A DNA stretch of 64,000 nucleotides, taken from contig JAFMCA010000006.1 in the NCBI GenBank assembly GCA_017858055.1, forward strand, positions 1-64,000. Direction: 5' to 3'. Shown here one piece after another: positions 36,307 to 46,724 of this stretch. Each line of letters starts with the position of its first letter. The first letter of the stretch is position 1. The DNA is from Flavobacteriaceae bacterium. GTDB taxonomy: Bacteria; Bacteroidota; Bacteroidia; Flavobacteriales; Flavobacteriaceae. The position numbers and the translations under genes are program-made. Below the pieces are notes generated by a model. The model did no database searches and was not told the DNA's origin. It saw only the letters and a list, made by a program, of their open reading frames with translations.

Positions 36307-36917
36307 TAGCGCTGCGCTTTTTGAAATTCTATATTGAGCGAATCGATATACTCCAATAGTTCTTCTACTCCACTTCTGTTTGTGGAAGAAGTCAAAAACA
36401 GTGGGGGTAATGCTTCCCAGCTCTCCAGTAGTTTTTCGCTATACTCATTTACTTGTCTTTCTAAGGCTTTCGGTTTTAATTTATCAGCTTTTGTAAAAAC
36501 TATTGAAAAGGGGATCTGGTTTTCACCCAGCCATTCCATAAATCGAAGATCGATAGGTTGTGGCTCATGACGGATATCAATCAATAAAAAAGCGCTGATG
36601 AGTTGGGTGCGTTCTTTAAAATAATTTGTAACGAATTTTTGAAATACATTTTTTTGAGTTTTGGACACTCGAGCATATCCAAATCCTGGAAGGTCAACCA
36701 AATGCCAATTTTCATTGATTAAAAAATGATTGATCAATTGGGTTTTTCCGGGTCGTGAAGAGGTCTTGGCTAAACTTTTTTTATTGCAGAGGGCATTGAT
36801 CAGAGATGATTTTCCCACATTAGACCGTCCAATAAAGGCATATTCTGGAAGTTTACTCTGAGGGCATTTAGATACCTCAGTATTACTGATTACAAAGCTT
36901 GCTGATTTAACTAACAT
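36303..36917 (-). CDS. engB: Ribosome biogenesis GTPase EngB/YsxC
   Basis: A 204-residue EngB GTPase with G1 GRSNVGKSS, G3 DLPGFGYA, G4 FTKADK and the usual N-terminal extension (SKCPQSKLPEYAFIG). EngB helps late assembly of the 50S subunit. It lies six bases after the alpha/beta hydrolase gene. Confidence 0.95.
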   Translation of the reverse strand: MLVKSASFVISNTEVSKCPQSKLPEYAFIGRSNVGKSSLINALCNKKSLAKTSSRPGKTQLINHFLINENWHLVDLPGFGYARVSKTQKNVFQKFVTNYFKERTQLISAFLLIDIRHEPQPIDLRFMEWLGENQIPFSIVFTKADKLKPKALERQVNEYSEKLLESWEALPPLFLTSSTNRSGVEELLEYIDSLNIEFQKAQRY

Positions 36918-36923
36918 TGGAGA

Positions 36924-37688
36924 TTAAAACTTTCTCAGCTCCAACCATTCTTCGAGAATTTCATTAAAACGATCCGGATGTTCCATCATAGGCGCATGTC
37001 CACATTTTTCGATCCAATACAAATTTGAATCGGGTAGCAGTTGGTTGAATTCTTCTGCTACGTTTGGTGGAGTTACCGAGTCGTCTTCCCCCCAAATAAT
37101 TGCAGTTGGTGTTTTCATTTTCGGCAATTCTTTTGCCATGTTATGACGAATAGCGCTTTTAGCAAGGGCAAGGGTTCGAATCAATTTATTTCGGTCGTTT
37201 ACCGATTCAAAAACTTCATCGACAATTTCTTTAGTGGCGACTTTTGGATCGTAAAAAACATCTTGGCTCTTCTTTTTGATATACTCGTAATCGCCTCGTT
37301 TAGGATACCCATCACCTAAATTGTTTTCATACAAACCTGAGCTCCCCGTAATAACTAATCCCTTGACAAAATCGGAATGGTTTTTTGTATAAAGAAGTCC
37401 TACATGCCCGCCCAATGAGTTACCTAGAAGGATCACATCCTTTAATCCTTTGTGTTTGATGAAATCGTGAAGAAATTCAGAGAGTGATTTCACGGAAGTG
37501 TTTAAAACTGGTAGAGTGTAAACAGGGAGTTCGGGTATAATGACTCGATATCCTTTAGGTGAAAAACAATTCATAACCCCCTCAAAATTACTTAAGCCCC
37601 CCATCAGTCCATGTAGAATAATGATAGGTTGGCCCTCACCAGCTTCTACATAACGAAAGGAAGCTTCTTCCACTATTTGATTCATCAT
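36924..37688 (-). CDS. Alpha/beta hydrolase
   Basis: A 254-residue alpha/beta-hydrolase with the oxyanion region LHGLMGG, nucleophile elbow GNSLGG, acid D in WGEDDSVTPP and catalytic His in KCGHAPMMEHP. Substrate unknown. The ATG at 37688 (or 37685) is preferred over a TTG three codons upstream. It is followed by engB and is divergent from the dcw cluster. Confidence 0.87.
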   Translation of the reverse strand: MMNQIVEEASFRYVEAGEGQPIIILHGLMGGLSNFEGVMNCFSPKGYRVIIPELPVYTLPVLNTSVKSLSEFLHDFIKHKGLKDVILLGNSLGGHVGLLYTKNHSDFVKGLVITGSSGLYENNLGDGYPKRGDYEYIKKKSQDVFYDPKVATKEIVDEVFESVNDRNKLIRTLALAKSAIRHNMAKELPKMKTPTAIIWGEDDSVTPPNVAEEFNQLLPDSNLYWIEKCGHAPMMEHPDRFNEILEEWLELRKF

Positions 37689-37779
37689 ACTAATCAAGAA
37701 ATTAATTTCTAAATATAGACATTTCCCTTTTACGGTTGGTTTTTAATTTTTAGAAGCCCAATCGGACATTTTTCAGTAA

Positions 37780-37828
37780 GTGGTAAAACTTATTAACAAA
37801 GTGGTAAAATGTGGTAAATTGTGGTAAA
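37780..37828 (+). promoter_or_regulatory. Four GTGGTAAA repeats, candidate MraZ boxes
   Basis: GTGGTAAA occurs at 37780-37787, 37801-37808, 37811-37818 and 37821-37828. The last three have an exact 10-base period; the first is 21 bases upstream. This is the geometry of MraZ operators, which are direct repeats with 10-base spacing, including AAAGTG-type boxes in Mollicutes. The array lies immediately before and over the upstream half of the mraZ promoter (-7 element 37836-37843), suited for autorepression of the dcw cluster. Confidence 0.7.
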
Positions 37829-37835
37829 TATCTTT

Positions 37836-37843
37836 TATATTTG
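37836..37843 (+). promoter_or_regulatory. -7 promoter element of mraZ and the dcw cluster
   Basis: TATATTTG matches TAnnTTTG. It lies 22 bases before the GTG start at 37865 and directly after the MraZ box array, so a repressor bound there would block it. It also rules out the longer mraZ frame that begins at 37811. Confidence 0.6.
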
Positions 37844-37864
37844 ATAGCAAATCTTAACAACACA

Positions 37865-38332
37865 GTGCAGCACTTAGTAGGAACATACGAATGTAAAGCA
37901 GATTCCAAAGGTCGAATCATGATGCCGGTTGCTATTAAAAAGCAATTGGCAGCAAACCTTGCCGAGGGTTTTGTGCTTAAACGTGCCGTGTTTAACACTT
38001 GCCTTGAGCTTTATCCCCTAAAAGAATGGATGTTGTTAATGGAAAAAGTAAACGGCTTGAATCGTTTTAACAAAAAGAACAACGACTTTATACGCCGTTT
38101 TACTGCTGGAGTAAAGACTGTTGAGATGGATGGTTCTGGCCGTCTTTTGATACCAAAAGATTTGGTACACTATGCACAAATCAATAAGGATGTCGTGGTT
38201 TCCTCTACGGTTAACATACTCGAGATTTGGGATAAATCGCTTTATGAAAATGCGATCGACGAAGCAGCTCTTGATTTTGGAGCTTTGGCAGAAGAAGTTA
38301 TGGGAGATAAAAATGATGACTCAATATCATAA
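37865..38332 (+). CDS. mraZ: Transcriptional regulator MraZ
   Basis: A 155-residue protein with two AbrB-like MraZ domains; the first contains GTYECKADSKGRIMMP, the second VEMDGSGRLLIPKDLV (DxxGR motif in both). MraZ binds repeats in front of its own gene and controls dcw expression. The GTG at 37865 gives the family start (QHLVGTYECK). The GTG at 37811 would lie inside the MraZ box array and upstream of the promoter. It overlaps rsmH by 17 bases. Confidence 0.95.
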   Translation: MQHLVGTYECKADSKGRIMMPVAIKKQLAANLAEGFVLKRAVFNTCLELYPLKEWMLLMEKVNGLNRFNKKNNDFIRRFTAGVKTVEMDGSGRLLIPKDLVHYAQINKDVVVSSTVNILEIWDKSLYENAIDEAALDFGALAEEVMGDKNDDSIS

Positions 38333-39215
38333 TCCGGTGCTTCTCCAGTCCGCAATTGACGGACTGAATATACAACCTCAAGGGACTTATATAGACGTGA
38401 CCTTTGGTGGTGGCGGTCATTCCAGAGCCATATTGGATCAGTTGAATGAAGAAGGGCGTTTGCTTGGGTTTGATCAAGATGAAGATGCTTTTGCAAATAC
38501 AATCGATGATCGGCGTTTTGAATTTGTAGCTGCTAATTTTGGGCATCTAAGTCAGTATTTAAAATTTCATCGGGTTACTGCTGTGGATGGTATCCTGGCT
38601 GATTTTGGAGTTTCATCACATCAATTTGATAAGACAGAACGCGGGTTTTCAATACGCACTGAAGGTCGTTTGGATATGCGGATGAACCAGTCTCAATCCC
38701 TAGATGCTTTTACCGTCATAAATGAATACGAAGAGGAGCAATTGGCTGCTATTTTCTCCAAGTACGGCGAGTTGAGAAATGCAAATGCGATTGCTCGAAA
38801 TATTGTAGCAGCTCGATCTGAAAAAGAAATTGTGACAACACGAGATCTAATCGAAATTGTAAATCCACTCGTTCCACAGCGTATTGAAAATAAAATACTA
38901 GCTCAGCTATTTCAGGCTGTTCGAATTGAGGTAAATGCTGAATTAGAGGTGCTTAAATCATTTCTAACGCAGGCAATGGAGGTGTTAAAACCAGGGGGTC
39001 GTTTGGTTTGTATTTCATACCATTCTCTAGAAGACCGGCTGGTAAAACGATTTTTTCAAACTGGAAATTTTGATGGGGAGTTAAAAAAAGATTTTTATGG
39101 AAACCCGATTGCTTCAATCAAAAAGATTGGAAAACTTATCGTGCCCACACAAGAAGAAATAAAATGGAATGGTAGAGCGAGAAGTGCAAAACTAAGAGTA
39201 GCCGAAAAGAGATGA
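38316..39215 (+). CDS. rsmH: 16S rRNA (cytosine1402-N4)-methyltransferase
   Basis: A 299-residue SAM-dependent methyltransferase with YHNPVLLQSAIDGL at the start, the SAM loop VTFGGGGHSRAIL and SYHSLEDRLVKRFF near the end. It methylates N4 of C1402 in 16S rRNA. A second ATG at 38313 adds one residue. A much longer frame from 38172 inside mraZ is not the gene. It overlaps ftsL by four bases (ATGA). Confidence 0.96.
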   Translation: MTQYHNPVLLQSAIDGLNIQPQGTYIDVTFGGGGHSRAILDQLNEEGRLLGFDQDEDAFANTIDDRRFEFVAANFGHLSQYLKFHRVTAVDGILADFGVSSHQFDKTERGFSIRTEGRLDMRMNQSQSLDAFTVINEYEEEQLAAIFSKYGELRNANAIARNIVAARSEKEIVTTRDLIEIVNPLVPQRIENKILAQLFQAVRIEVNAELEVLKSFLTQAMEVLKPGGRLVCISYHSLEDRLVKRFFQTGNFDGELKKDFYGNPIASIKKIGKLIVPTQEEIKWNGRARSAKLRVAEKR

Positions 39216-39523
39216 AAAGATTGTTGTCCATATTGAATATTGAATTTTTGATCCAAGAGGATGCGCTCAAAAACTGGCGTATGATTTTGTTTTTATCAGC
39301 TTTAGCCCTCATTATGATCTCCAGCGGACACAGCGCAGATCGTAAAATCTTTAAAATAGCAGCACTTAATACTGAGATCAAAGCATTAAAAAGTGATTTT
39401 ATAGAAGCTAAAAAACAGTTGCTTGTATTAAAGAAAGAGTCCAATATAACCCGGCTTCTTGCAGATAAGGGAATAGGTCCAGCAAAAAATCCACCGATTA
39501 AAATTGTTGTCATCAATGAGTGA
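39212..39523 (+). CDS. ftsL: FtsL-like cell division protein
   Basis: A 103-residue bitopic membrane protein with one helix (about residues 24-41) followed by a heptad-rich segment (KIAALNTEIKALKSDFIEAKKQL, here in overlapping part) that predicts a coiled coil. Size, topology and its place between rsmH and ftsI identify it; sequence identity in FtsL is always weak. It overlaps ftsI by eight bases. Confidence 0.85.
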   Translation: MKRLLSILNIEFLIQEDALKNWRMILFLSALALIMISSGHSADRKIFKIAALNTEIKALKSDFIEAKKQLLVLKKESNITRLLADKGIGPAKNPPIKIVVINE

Positions 39524-41504
39524 TCAAGTTCAACAAGAAGGGTTTAAAAAATCAAGATTTTATTTCTTGATTGGTTGTTTAGTTGTGTTTGGTTTTGTCT
39601 TAATTGGAAAACTTATCTATCTACAATTTTACACCAATGATGAAGGCCTTGGCATAGCTCCAGAGGCTTTAGTTAAAAATGTAATTCTTGAGCCCAGTAG
39701 AGGAGATATCTATGCAGCAGATGGGAATATACTTGCAACTACCGTTGCACGTTATGCTCTCTTTTGGGATGCCATTACACCTTCAGAAACGGTCTTTCAG
39801 AAATATAAAACCGCATTAGCAGATTCCATTGCGACAATGACGAATCAATCCGCTGCTGCAGTATTAAAGAAAATTGAAGGTGCACGAAACAAAAAAAGTA
39901 GATACTATCCCATCGCTTCAGATGTTTCCTATTCAGTCTACAGACGTTATAAAACATTTCCAATTTTCAATCAGTCTACTTATAAAGGGGGATTGATCGT
40001 TGATCAGGAGTTAAAAAGAGAACATCCTTTAGGTAAAATTGCAGAGAGAACCATTGGTTATGAAATGCAAGACCAAGACGGCACTTATTTTAGAGTAGGT
40101 TTAGAGGGAGCTTTTTCACAGTATTTGAGAGGTGACTCGGGGTTGCGTTTAAAACAAAAAATTGCAAACGGGCAATGGAAACCAATTAGTGATTCCAACG
40201 AAAAAGAACCTACCGAAGGTTTTGATTTACACACAACCATAGACCTCAATATTCAAGATATTTCTCATAATGCTCTCTTGCAACAATTAGAATATTACGA
40301 GGCGGATCATGGAACTGTAGTGGTTATGGAAGTTGCTACGGGAGCCATAAAAGCTATTGCAAATTTAGGCAGAACGGAGGAAGGAAAATATTTCGAAAAA
40401 TTGAATTATGCAGTAGGAGAAGCTCATGAACCTGGATCAACATTTAAATTGATGGGAATGATTGCTGCTTTGGAGGACAAGGTTATTGATGAAAACAGTT
40501 TGATTGATACCGAAAAAGGAGAGTTGACCTTTTTTGGAAAATACAAAGTAAGAGATTCTAAACGTGGAGGGTACGGAATTATAAGTGCATCCCATGCTTT
40601 TGAAGTTTCCTCTAACGTTGGTTTGGTGAAAATTATTTACGACAATTATAAAGATAACCCCAAACAGTTTGTTGACCGGTTGTACAATATGGGATTAAAT
40701 AAAAATTTAGGATTACCCATTAAAGGGGAAGGCGAACCAAAAATCCCCTATCCTACAGATCCAGATTGGGATGGTCTAGATTTACCGTGGATGGCCTACG
40801 GATACGGTGTCAGCTTAACCCCCCTTCAAACATTGACTTTTTACAATGCCATAGCCAACAATGGTGAAATGGTTAAGCCTCGGTTTTTAACAGAAATCAG
40901 TAATCTGGGGAATACACCAAAAAAGGTTTTTTCTAAACAAGTACTCAATCCCTCCATCTGTTCAGAAGAAACTTTGAAAAAAGTTCAGCAAATGATGTTT
41001 AATGTAGTTGATAAAAAGTGGGGTACAGGCTATAGTATAAAGGATTCCAAATTATCTATGGCTGGGAAAACAGGAACCTGTCAGGTAGATTACACCACGG
41101 AAAGCATACAGTATATTTCTAGTTTTGTAGGTTATTTTCCAGTTGAAAAACCCAAATATTCTTGTATTGTTGTAATCCACAAGCCCAATAAAACAAAAGG
41201 GTATTACGGCGCTACGGTTGCAGCCCCAGTATTTAAAGCCATAGCAAATAAAATATTTAACGACATCCCCCTTCAAGTTGAACTTCCAGCTTCAAAGGTT
41301 GCGGAATTGATTAAGAATAGTCAATCCAAATCAAATCTCAAAATGCCTAATCTTGCTGGTTTGACTGAAGAAGAAGCCCTTCAGCGAATCAACGAAATGG
41401 GTTTAAAAGTAGAATTAAAAGGGAGGGGTAGTGTCAAGCAACAACAACCCCAACCGGGTTCAAAAGTCATTCCAAATCAAAAAATAATCCTTGAATTATC
41501 GTGA
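39516..41504 (+). CDS. ftsI: Penicillin-binding protein, division transpeptidase with PASTA domain
   Basis: A 662-residue class B PBP with a membrane anchor near the start, a transpeptidase domain with S308-TFK, an SSN motif in FEVSSNVGLVK and KTG in MAGKTGTCQ, and a C-terminal PASTA domain (MPNLAGLTEEEALQRINEM) that binds cell-wall fragments. It cross-links peptidoglycan at the septum. The ATG at 39516 is the start; a TTG at 39504 lies in ftsL. It overlaps murE by four bases. Confidence 0.94.
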   Translation: MSDQVQQEGFKKSRFYFLIGCLVVFGFVLIGKLIYLQFYTNDEGLGIAPEALVKNVILEPSRGDIYAADGNILATTVARYALFWDAITPSETVFQKYKTALADSIATMTNQSAAAVLKKIEGARNKKSRYYPIASDVSYSVYRRYKTFPIFNQSTYKGGLIVDQELKREHPLGKIAERTIGYEMQDQDGTYFRVGLEGAFSQYLRGDSGLRLKQKIANGQWKPISDSNEKEPTEGFDLHTTIDLNIQDISHNALLQQLEYYEADHGTVVVMEVATGAIKAIANLGRTEEGKYFEKLNYAVGEAHEPGSTFKLMGMIAALEDKVIDENSLIDTEKGELTFFGKYKVRDSKRGGYGIISASHAFEVSSNVGLVKIIYDNYKDNPKQFVDRLYNMGLNKNLGLPIKGEGEPKIPYPTDPDWDGLDLPWMAYGYGVSLTPLQTLTFYNAIANNGEMVKPRFLTEISNLGNTPKKVFSKQVLNPSICSEETLKKVQQMMFNVVDKKWGTGYSIKDSKLSMAGKTGTCQVDYTTESIQYISSFVGYFPVEKPKYSCIVVIHKPNKTKGYYGATVAAPVFKAIANKIFNDIPLQVELPASKVAELIKNSQSKSNLKMPNLAGLTEEEALQRINEMGLKVELKGRGSVKQQQPQPGSKVIPNQKIILELS

Positions 41505-42964
41505 AAATTTTACGCGACATATTGTATGGGGTTACCATAGAGAAAATTATAGGGAGTACTTCTATAGAGGTGAATGCTGTCGCTTTTGATAGTCGAAAAA
41601 TCGAGCGTGGAGCCCTATTTGTAGCACAAAAAGGAGTTGTTGTCGATGGGCACGATTATATCGATCTAGCGATAAAAAAGGGTGCCATTGCGATAGTTTG
41701 TGAGGAGTTACCTTCCGTATGTGAAAAAGGGGTTGTTTATGTAGTTACCTCCGATGCTTCTGGAGCTTTAGGGATCTTATCCTTAAATTTTTTCAACAAC
41801 CCTTCAGAGCAATTAACCCTTATAGGGGTTACAGGAACCAATGGAAAAACGACCATAGCCTCGTTGCTTTATGAATTATTCACTGGACTAGGTTATCCTT
41901 GCGGTTTGATTTCTACAGTTAAGATTGAATACCAAAATGTTCGACAAAACAATACACACACCACTCCAGACGCTCTCTCCCTAAATTATCACATGTCACG
42001 AATGGTCGAAGCTGGAATTTCTCACTGTTTCATGGAAGTTTCTTCTCATGGCATAGAACAAAAAAGAATCCAAGGATTAACTTTTGCGGGGGGGATATTT
42101 TCAAATTTAAGTCATGATCACTTGGATTATCACGGAGATTTTAAATCCTATCGGGACACTAAGAAATCTTTTTTTGATTTGTTGCCCAAAACAGCATTCG
42201 CATTAACTAATATCGACGATAAGAACGGTGCATTTATGTTGCAAAATACCAAAGCAAAAAAAGTAAGCTATGCAGTAAAGCAACACGCAAATTATAAGGC
42301 ACAAATCTTGGAAGCTCAATTTTCGGGGATGTTATTAAAAATCCAAGATCAAGAAGTTTGGACGAGTTTGGTTGGGGAATTCAATGTTCAAAATCTTTTA
42401 GCGGTGTATGCCGTTGGTGATCTTCTTGGAGAACCTTCTTTATCGGTGTTACAACAGATAAGCCTATTGAAATTTGTTCCCGGGCGTTTTGAAACTTTTC
42501 AAACACCACAAAACATAACAGTGGTAATCGATTATGCACATACACCGGATGCCCTAGAAAACGTTTTGAAAACGATCAATCAGATTCGAACAAAAAATGA
42601 AACGTTGATTACGGTAATCGGATGCGGAGGGAATCGAGATAAAGAAAAGCGTCCCATGATGGGTCGTAAAGCAACTGATTTAAGTGACAAAGTCATTTTC
42701 ACTTCGGATAACCCAAGAGATGAGGATCCAGCAACAATCATTGCTGAAATCATGGCAGGGGTCTCTCCAGAAAATTTTAAAAAAGCGATAAAAGTTACTC
42801 AACGGGACGAAGCAATAAGTGTAGCCGGAAATCTCGCCAATCCAGGAGACATTGTTCTTATCGCTGGGAAGGGACATGAATCCTATCAAGAAATAAAAGG
42901 AGAAAAATTTCCATTTAGTGATTTTGAAATAGCTCAAAAAATATTTTTAAACACCAACGAATAA
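41501..42964 (+). CDS. murE: UDP-MurNAc-tripeptide synthetase, meso-diaminopimelate-adding
   Basis: A 487-residue Mur ligase starting with GTG. The ATP loop is GTNGKTT; the DNPR motif in [11 protein letters not shown] marks the form that adds meso-diaminopimelate rather than lysine. It catalyses the third amino-acid addition in peptidoglycan precursor synthesis. It ends at the base where mraY begins. Confidence 0.95.
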   Translation: MKILRDILYGVTIEKIIGSTSIEVNAVAFDSRKIERGALFVAQKGVVVDGHDYIDLAIKKGAIAIVCEELPSVCEKGVVYVVTSDASGALGILSLNFFNNPSEQLTLIGVTGTNGKTTIASLLYELFTGLGYPCGLISTVKIEYQNVRQNNTHTTPDALSLNYHMSRMVEAGISHCFMEVSSHGIEQKRIQGLTFAGGIFSNLSHDHLDYHGDFKSYRDTKKSFFDLLPKTAFALTNIDDKNGAFMLQNTKAKKVSYAVKQHANYKAQILEAQFSGMLLKIQDQEVWTSLVGEFNVQNLLAVYAVGDLLGEPSLSVLQQISLLKFVPGRFETFQTPQNITVVIDYAHTPDALENVLKTINQIRTKNETLITVIGCGGNRDKEKRPMMGRKATDLSDKVIFTSDNPRDEDPATIIAEIMAGVSPENFKKAIKVTQRDEAISVAGNLANPGDIVLIAGKGHESYQEIKGEKFPFSDFEIAQKIFLNTNE

Positions 42965-44190
42965 TGCTGTATTATCTCTTTGAATTTTTAGAACAACAGT
43001 ACGAACTGACCGGGGCAAGTGTTTTTCGATTTTTGTCATTTCGTGCAGCTCTAGCAGTTATTCTTTCGTTGGGATTCTCCTTGATTACAGGAAAACGAAT
43101 TATCGCCTATTTAAAACGCAAACAAATTGGAGAAACGGTCCGTGATCTCGGACTAAGCGGGCAAAAAGAAAAAGAAGGCACGCCAACCATGGGAGGGCTG
43201 ATCATCATATTCAGTACGTTACTTCCAGTAATACTCTTGTCCAGATTAGATAACATCTATATTCTCTTACTCATCATCAGTATGATTTGGATGGGTTTTG
43301 TGGGGTGGATGGATGACTACATTAAAATCTTCAAAAAAGAAAAAGAAGGTTTGCAAGGAAAATTTAAAGTAATGGGTCAGATCCTTTTGGGAGTGCTTGT
43401 GGGTGCAACAATCTTTTTTCATCCAGATGTTACTGTGCGAACTGAAGTCAGTCCTATTGTTATGGAGGTGCAGCAAGAAGCAACCTCAAAATCAGCGCAT
43501 CAAGATAGTAAAGCAACGCTCACCACCATACCGCTAGTCAAAAACAATGAATTTGATTACCATTGGTTAATCGGATGGATGGGAATTCCACAGGGGAGTT
43601 ATACTTGGCTCATCTTTATCCCGATCGTTATTTTCATCATTACCGCTGTTTCTAATGGAGCTAATTTAACTGACGGTATAGACGGTTTAGCAGCAGGAAC
43701 CTCGGCCATAATAGTTTTTGCTTTAGGAGTATTTGCCTGGGTTTCGGGTAATGTAAACTTTGCATCTTATCTTAATATCATGTATATCCCTAGGGTAGGG
43801 GAAATTGCAGTTTTTATAGCAGCCTTTTTAGGAGCACTCATAGGTTTTTTATGGTACAACACTTACCCTGCATCCATTTTTATGGGGGATACGGGAAGCT
43901 TATCTATCGGTGCGGTCATCTCTGTTATTGCTGTTATCGTCAGAAAAGAATTACTGATACCTCTTCTTTGCGGAGTCTTTTTTATTGAAGCGCTATCAGT
44001 GATTTTACAGGTAAGTTATTTTAAATATACCCGATCTAAAAGCGGTGTTGGACAGCGCATTTTTAAAATGGCTCCTTTGCACCATCATTTTCAAAAACTC
44101 GGGTATCACGAAAGTAAAATTGTAGCCCGTTTTTGGATTATCGGAATTCTGTTGGCTGTTTTAAGTATAGTAACCCTGAAACTCAGATAA
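42964..44190 (+). CDS. mraY: Phospho-N-acetylmuramoyl-pentapeptide transferase
   Basis: A 408-residue, ten-helix membrane enzyme with [10 protein letters not shown], the Asp-rich [10 protein letters not shown] and [15 protein letters not shown], and [15 protein letters not shown] near the end. It makes lipid I from UDP-MurNAc-pentapeptide and undecaprenyl phosphate. About 50 extra residues (near 155-205, with [17 protein letters not shown]) form a hydrophilic insert not found in the 360-residue E. coli enzyme. Confidence 0.96.
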   Translation: MLYYLFEFLEQQYELTGASVFRFLSFRAALAVILSLGFSLITGKRIIAYLKRKQIGETVRDLGLSGQKEKEGTPTMGGLIIIFSTLLPVILLSRLDNIYILLLIISMIWMGFVGWMDDYIKIFKKEKEGLQGKFKVMGQILLGVLVGATIFFHPDVTVRTEVSPIVMEVQQEATSKSAHQDSKATLTTIPLVKNNEFDYHWLIGWMGIPQGSYTWLIFIPIVIFIITAVSNGANLTDGIDGLAAGTSAIIVFALGVFAWVSGNVNFASYLNIMYIPRVGEIAVFIAAFLGALIGFLWYNTYPASIFMGDTGSLSIGAVISVIAVIVRKELLIPLLCGVFFIEALSVILQVSYFKYTRSKSGVGQRIFKMAPLHHHFQKLGYHESKIVARFWIIGILLAVLSIVTLKLR

Positions 44191-45527
44191 TGAAAGAAAA
44201 ACTAGTTGTTTTAGGAGCAGGTGAAAGCGGAATTGGTGCAGCCATTTTAGGTAAGCAAAAAGGATATGATGTTTTTGTTTCAGATAAAAATGTCATTTCA
44301 AATGAACTTCAAACTATTCTAAATAATCAAGGCATTCCATGGGAGTCCGGGAAGCATACAATGGATTTACTGTATGGTGCGAAAATTGCCGTTAAAAGTC
44401 CAGGTATTCCAGGGAATATTCCTCTAATCACGGATCTCAAAGAAAAGGGAACAAATGTTTTGTCTGAAATAGAATTTGCAGCACAATCCACCTCTGCAAC
44501 CCTAATTGGTATTACGGGGACAAATGGCAAAACGACCACGACCATGATGACCTATGAGATTTTAAAAAACGGAGGATTTCACGTTGGTTTAGCAGGCAAT
44601 ATTGGAGTAAGTTTTGCCAAGCAAGTAGCAGAGCAAGATTTTGATTATTATGTATTGGAGATCAGTAGTTTTCAATTGGATGACATTTACCAATTTGCAC
44701 CCCATATTGCATTGATTACCAACATAACTCCTGATCATTTGGATCGCTACAACTACAGTTTTGAAGACTATATCCAAGCCAAAATTAAAATAACCAAGAA
44801 TCAAACGGCATCAAATTTCTTTCTGTTCAATTCAGATGATAAAATTTTAGTGGATTCACTAAAAGGTGCAAAAATACAATCCAAACAGATTCCTTTTGGG
44901 GTTGAATCCATTCAAGAATCAGGATCCTATTTTAAGGAGAACCAAATCATATTAAATCATCAAAACAAAACCACTATGATAAATTCAGCAGAGTTTCCTT
45001 TTGCAGGGAGACATAATTTACTCAATGCGATGGCCGCGGCTACTATTGGGAATTTATTGTCTATCAGTAAAGAGTCCATTCGAGAAAGTCTCATGCATTT
45101 CAAAGGTGCTCCTCATCGAATGGAAAATGTTTTGACTATTCAGAGGGTAGCCTATATCAATGACTCGAAAGCAACAAATATCAATGCGACTTACTTTGCT
45201 ATTGAGAGCATCAATACTCCACTCATTTGGATTGTTGGTGGTGTAGATAAAGGAAATGATTATGAGGTTTTGTTACCTATGATCAGAAGAAAAGCCAGAG
45301 CAATTATTTGTTTGGGGGTTGATAACACCAAATTGCGTTCCACATTTGAAGGAACGAGTGAGGTTTTTATTGAAACAGAATCGATGAGCGAGGCGGTAAA
45401 GATCGCTCATAAGTTAGCTCAACCCAAAGACACTGTCCTCTTGTCACCAGCGTGTGCAAGTTTTGATTTGTTTAAAAACTATGAAGACAGAGGAGATCAA
45501 TTTAAAGCAGCCGTACGAAATCTATAA
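44190..45527 (+). CDS. murD: UDP-N-acetylmuramoyl-L-alanine--D-glutamate ligase
   Basis: A 445-residue Mur ligase with the ATP loop [11 protein letters not shown] and the SGKHTMDLLYGAKIAVKSPGIPG region typical of MurD. It adds D-glutamate to UDP-MurNAc-L-Ala. The start ATG at 44190 overlaps the mraY stop by one base; the longer frame from 44133 lies inside mraY. Confidence 0.96.
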   Translation: MKEKLVVLGAGESGIGAAILGKQKGYDVFVSDKNVISNELQTILNNQGIPWESGKHTMDLLYGAKIAVKSPGIPGNIPLITDLKEKGTNVLSEIEFAAQSTSATLIGITGTNGKTTTTMMTYEILKNGGFHVGLAGNIGVSFAKQVAEQDFDYYVLEISSFQLDDIYQFAPHIALITNITPDHLDRYNYSFEDYIQAKIKITKNQTASNFFLFNSDDKILVDSLKGAKIQSKQIPFGVESIQESGSYFKENQIILNHQNKTTMINSAEFPFAGRHNLLNAMAAATIGNLLSISKESIRESLMHFKGAPHRMENVLTIQRVAYINDSKATNINATYFAIESINTPLIWIVGGVDKGNDYEVLLPMIRRKARAIICLGVDNTKLRSTFEGTSEVFIETESMSEAVKIAHKLAQPKDTVLLSPACASFDLFKNYEDRGDQFKAAVRNL

Positions 45528-45530
45528 GCA

Positions 45531-46724
45531 ATGTTTGATTTATTAAAAGGGGATAAAGTTTTGTGGGGGATAGTAACCCTTTTGGCTATTTTTTCCTTTT
45601 TGCCCGTGTTTAGTGCAAGTTCAAATTTGGTTTACGTAGTTGGGACAGGAACCCCTTGGGGATACCTCATGAAGCATTTTGTAATCTTAGTGATCGGTTT
45701 TGTTTTGATGTATTCGATTCATAAGATACCATTTCATTACTTCAAAGGAATTTCAATTTTAATGCTTCCCGTTGTATTGTTACTGTTAATTTACACTGCT
45801 AGTCAAGGAACTGTTATTGATGGGGCCAATGCAAGTCGATGGGTAAAGATTCCAATTATCGGATTGAGTTTTCAGACCTCAACTTTGGCGGCAGTTGTCT
45901 TGATGATTTTTACGGCAAACCACTTATCCAAACCCAATTTAAGACAATTAAAATTTTCGCATTCCTTGTTGCAATTATGGCTTCCAGTATTTGCAGTAGT
46001 CCTTTTAATCTTCCCGTCGAATCTCTCCACAGCTGCACTTTTATTTTTGATGGTAGTACTACTGGCTTTTGTTGCGCATTATCCCCTGAAATATCTTCTT
46101 AGTATTTGTGGAATGGGATTGGCTGCGGTACTATTGTTTTTTGTATTAGTAAAAGCTTTTCCTGGAGCTTTTCCGAATCGAGTGGATACTTGGTTAAAGC
46201 GTATTGAGAATTTTAGTTCTGGCAAAAGTGATGATGGAAATTATCAAGTCGCTCGAGCTAAAACGGCTATTGTCAGTGGAAAAATATTCGGCTTAGGTGC
46301 TGGAAAAAGCAGAATGAAAAACTTTCTTCCTCAAAGTTCCTCTGATTTTATTTATGCTATTATCGTGGAAGAATTTGGACTCATTGGGGGGGTCGGCTTG
46401 ATTACGCTTTATTTGTTACTTCTCTTTCGGATAGTTGTTATAGCGCATAAGGCTCAAAATTTATTTGGAAAACTTACCGTGATAGGTCTTGGTATTCCTA
46501 TCATTCTCCAAGCTTTTATCAATATTGGAGTTGCACTTCAGGTGTTGCCAGTAACGGGGCAAAATCTTCCTATGATTAGCAGTGGTGGAACGTCTGCTTG
46601 GATGACCTGTATTGCTATGGGAATAATTTTAAGCGTTAGCGCTCGAAAAGAAAGCTCCCCAATCGGTCAAGAGATCAGTGAAAATTTAAATAACCCAATA
46701 CAAATTCTCAGTGAAACCCATTAG
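45531..46724 (+). CDS. ftsW: Peptidoglycan polymerase/division protein FtsW
   Basis: A 397-residue SEDS-family protein with about ten membrane helices, DGANASRWVKIPIIGLSFQTS early and the C-terminal TGQNLPMISSGGTSAW motif. It polymerises glycan strands with FtsI. It overlaps murG by 14 bases. Confidence 0.96.
   Translation: MFDLLKGDKVLWGIVTLLAIFSFLPVFSASSNLVYVVGTGTPWGYLMKHFVILVIGFVLMYSIHKIPFHYFKGISILMLPVVLLLLIYTASQGTVIDGANASRWVKIPIIGLSFQTSTLAAVVLMIFTANHLSKPNLRQLKFSHSLLQLWLPVFAVVLLIFPSNLSTAALLFLMVVLLAFVAHYPLKYLLSICGMGLAAVLLFFVLVKAFPGAFPNRVDTWLKRIENFSSGKSDDGNYQVARAKTAIVSGKIFGLGAGKSRMKNFLPQSSSDFIYAIIVEEFGLIGGVGLITLYLLLLFRIVVIAHKAQNLFGKLTVIGLGIPIILQAFINIGVALQVLPVTGQNLPMISSGGTSAWMTCIAMGIILSVSARKESSPIGQEISENLNNPIQILSETH

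Noticed and set aside
37811-37864. Longer mraZ frame starting at 37811
   Set aside because: It starts inside the GTGGTAAA array and upstream of the -7 element; the GTG at 37865 gives the normal MraZ N-terminus.
38172-38315. Longer rsmH frame starting inside mraZ
   Set aside because: The extra residues are out-of-frame mraZ sequence; family similarity begins at the ATG at 38313/38316.
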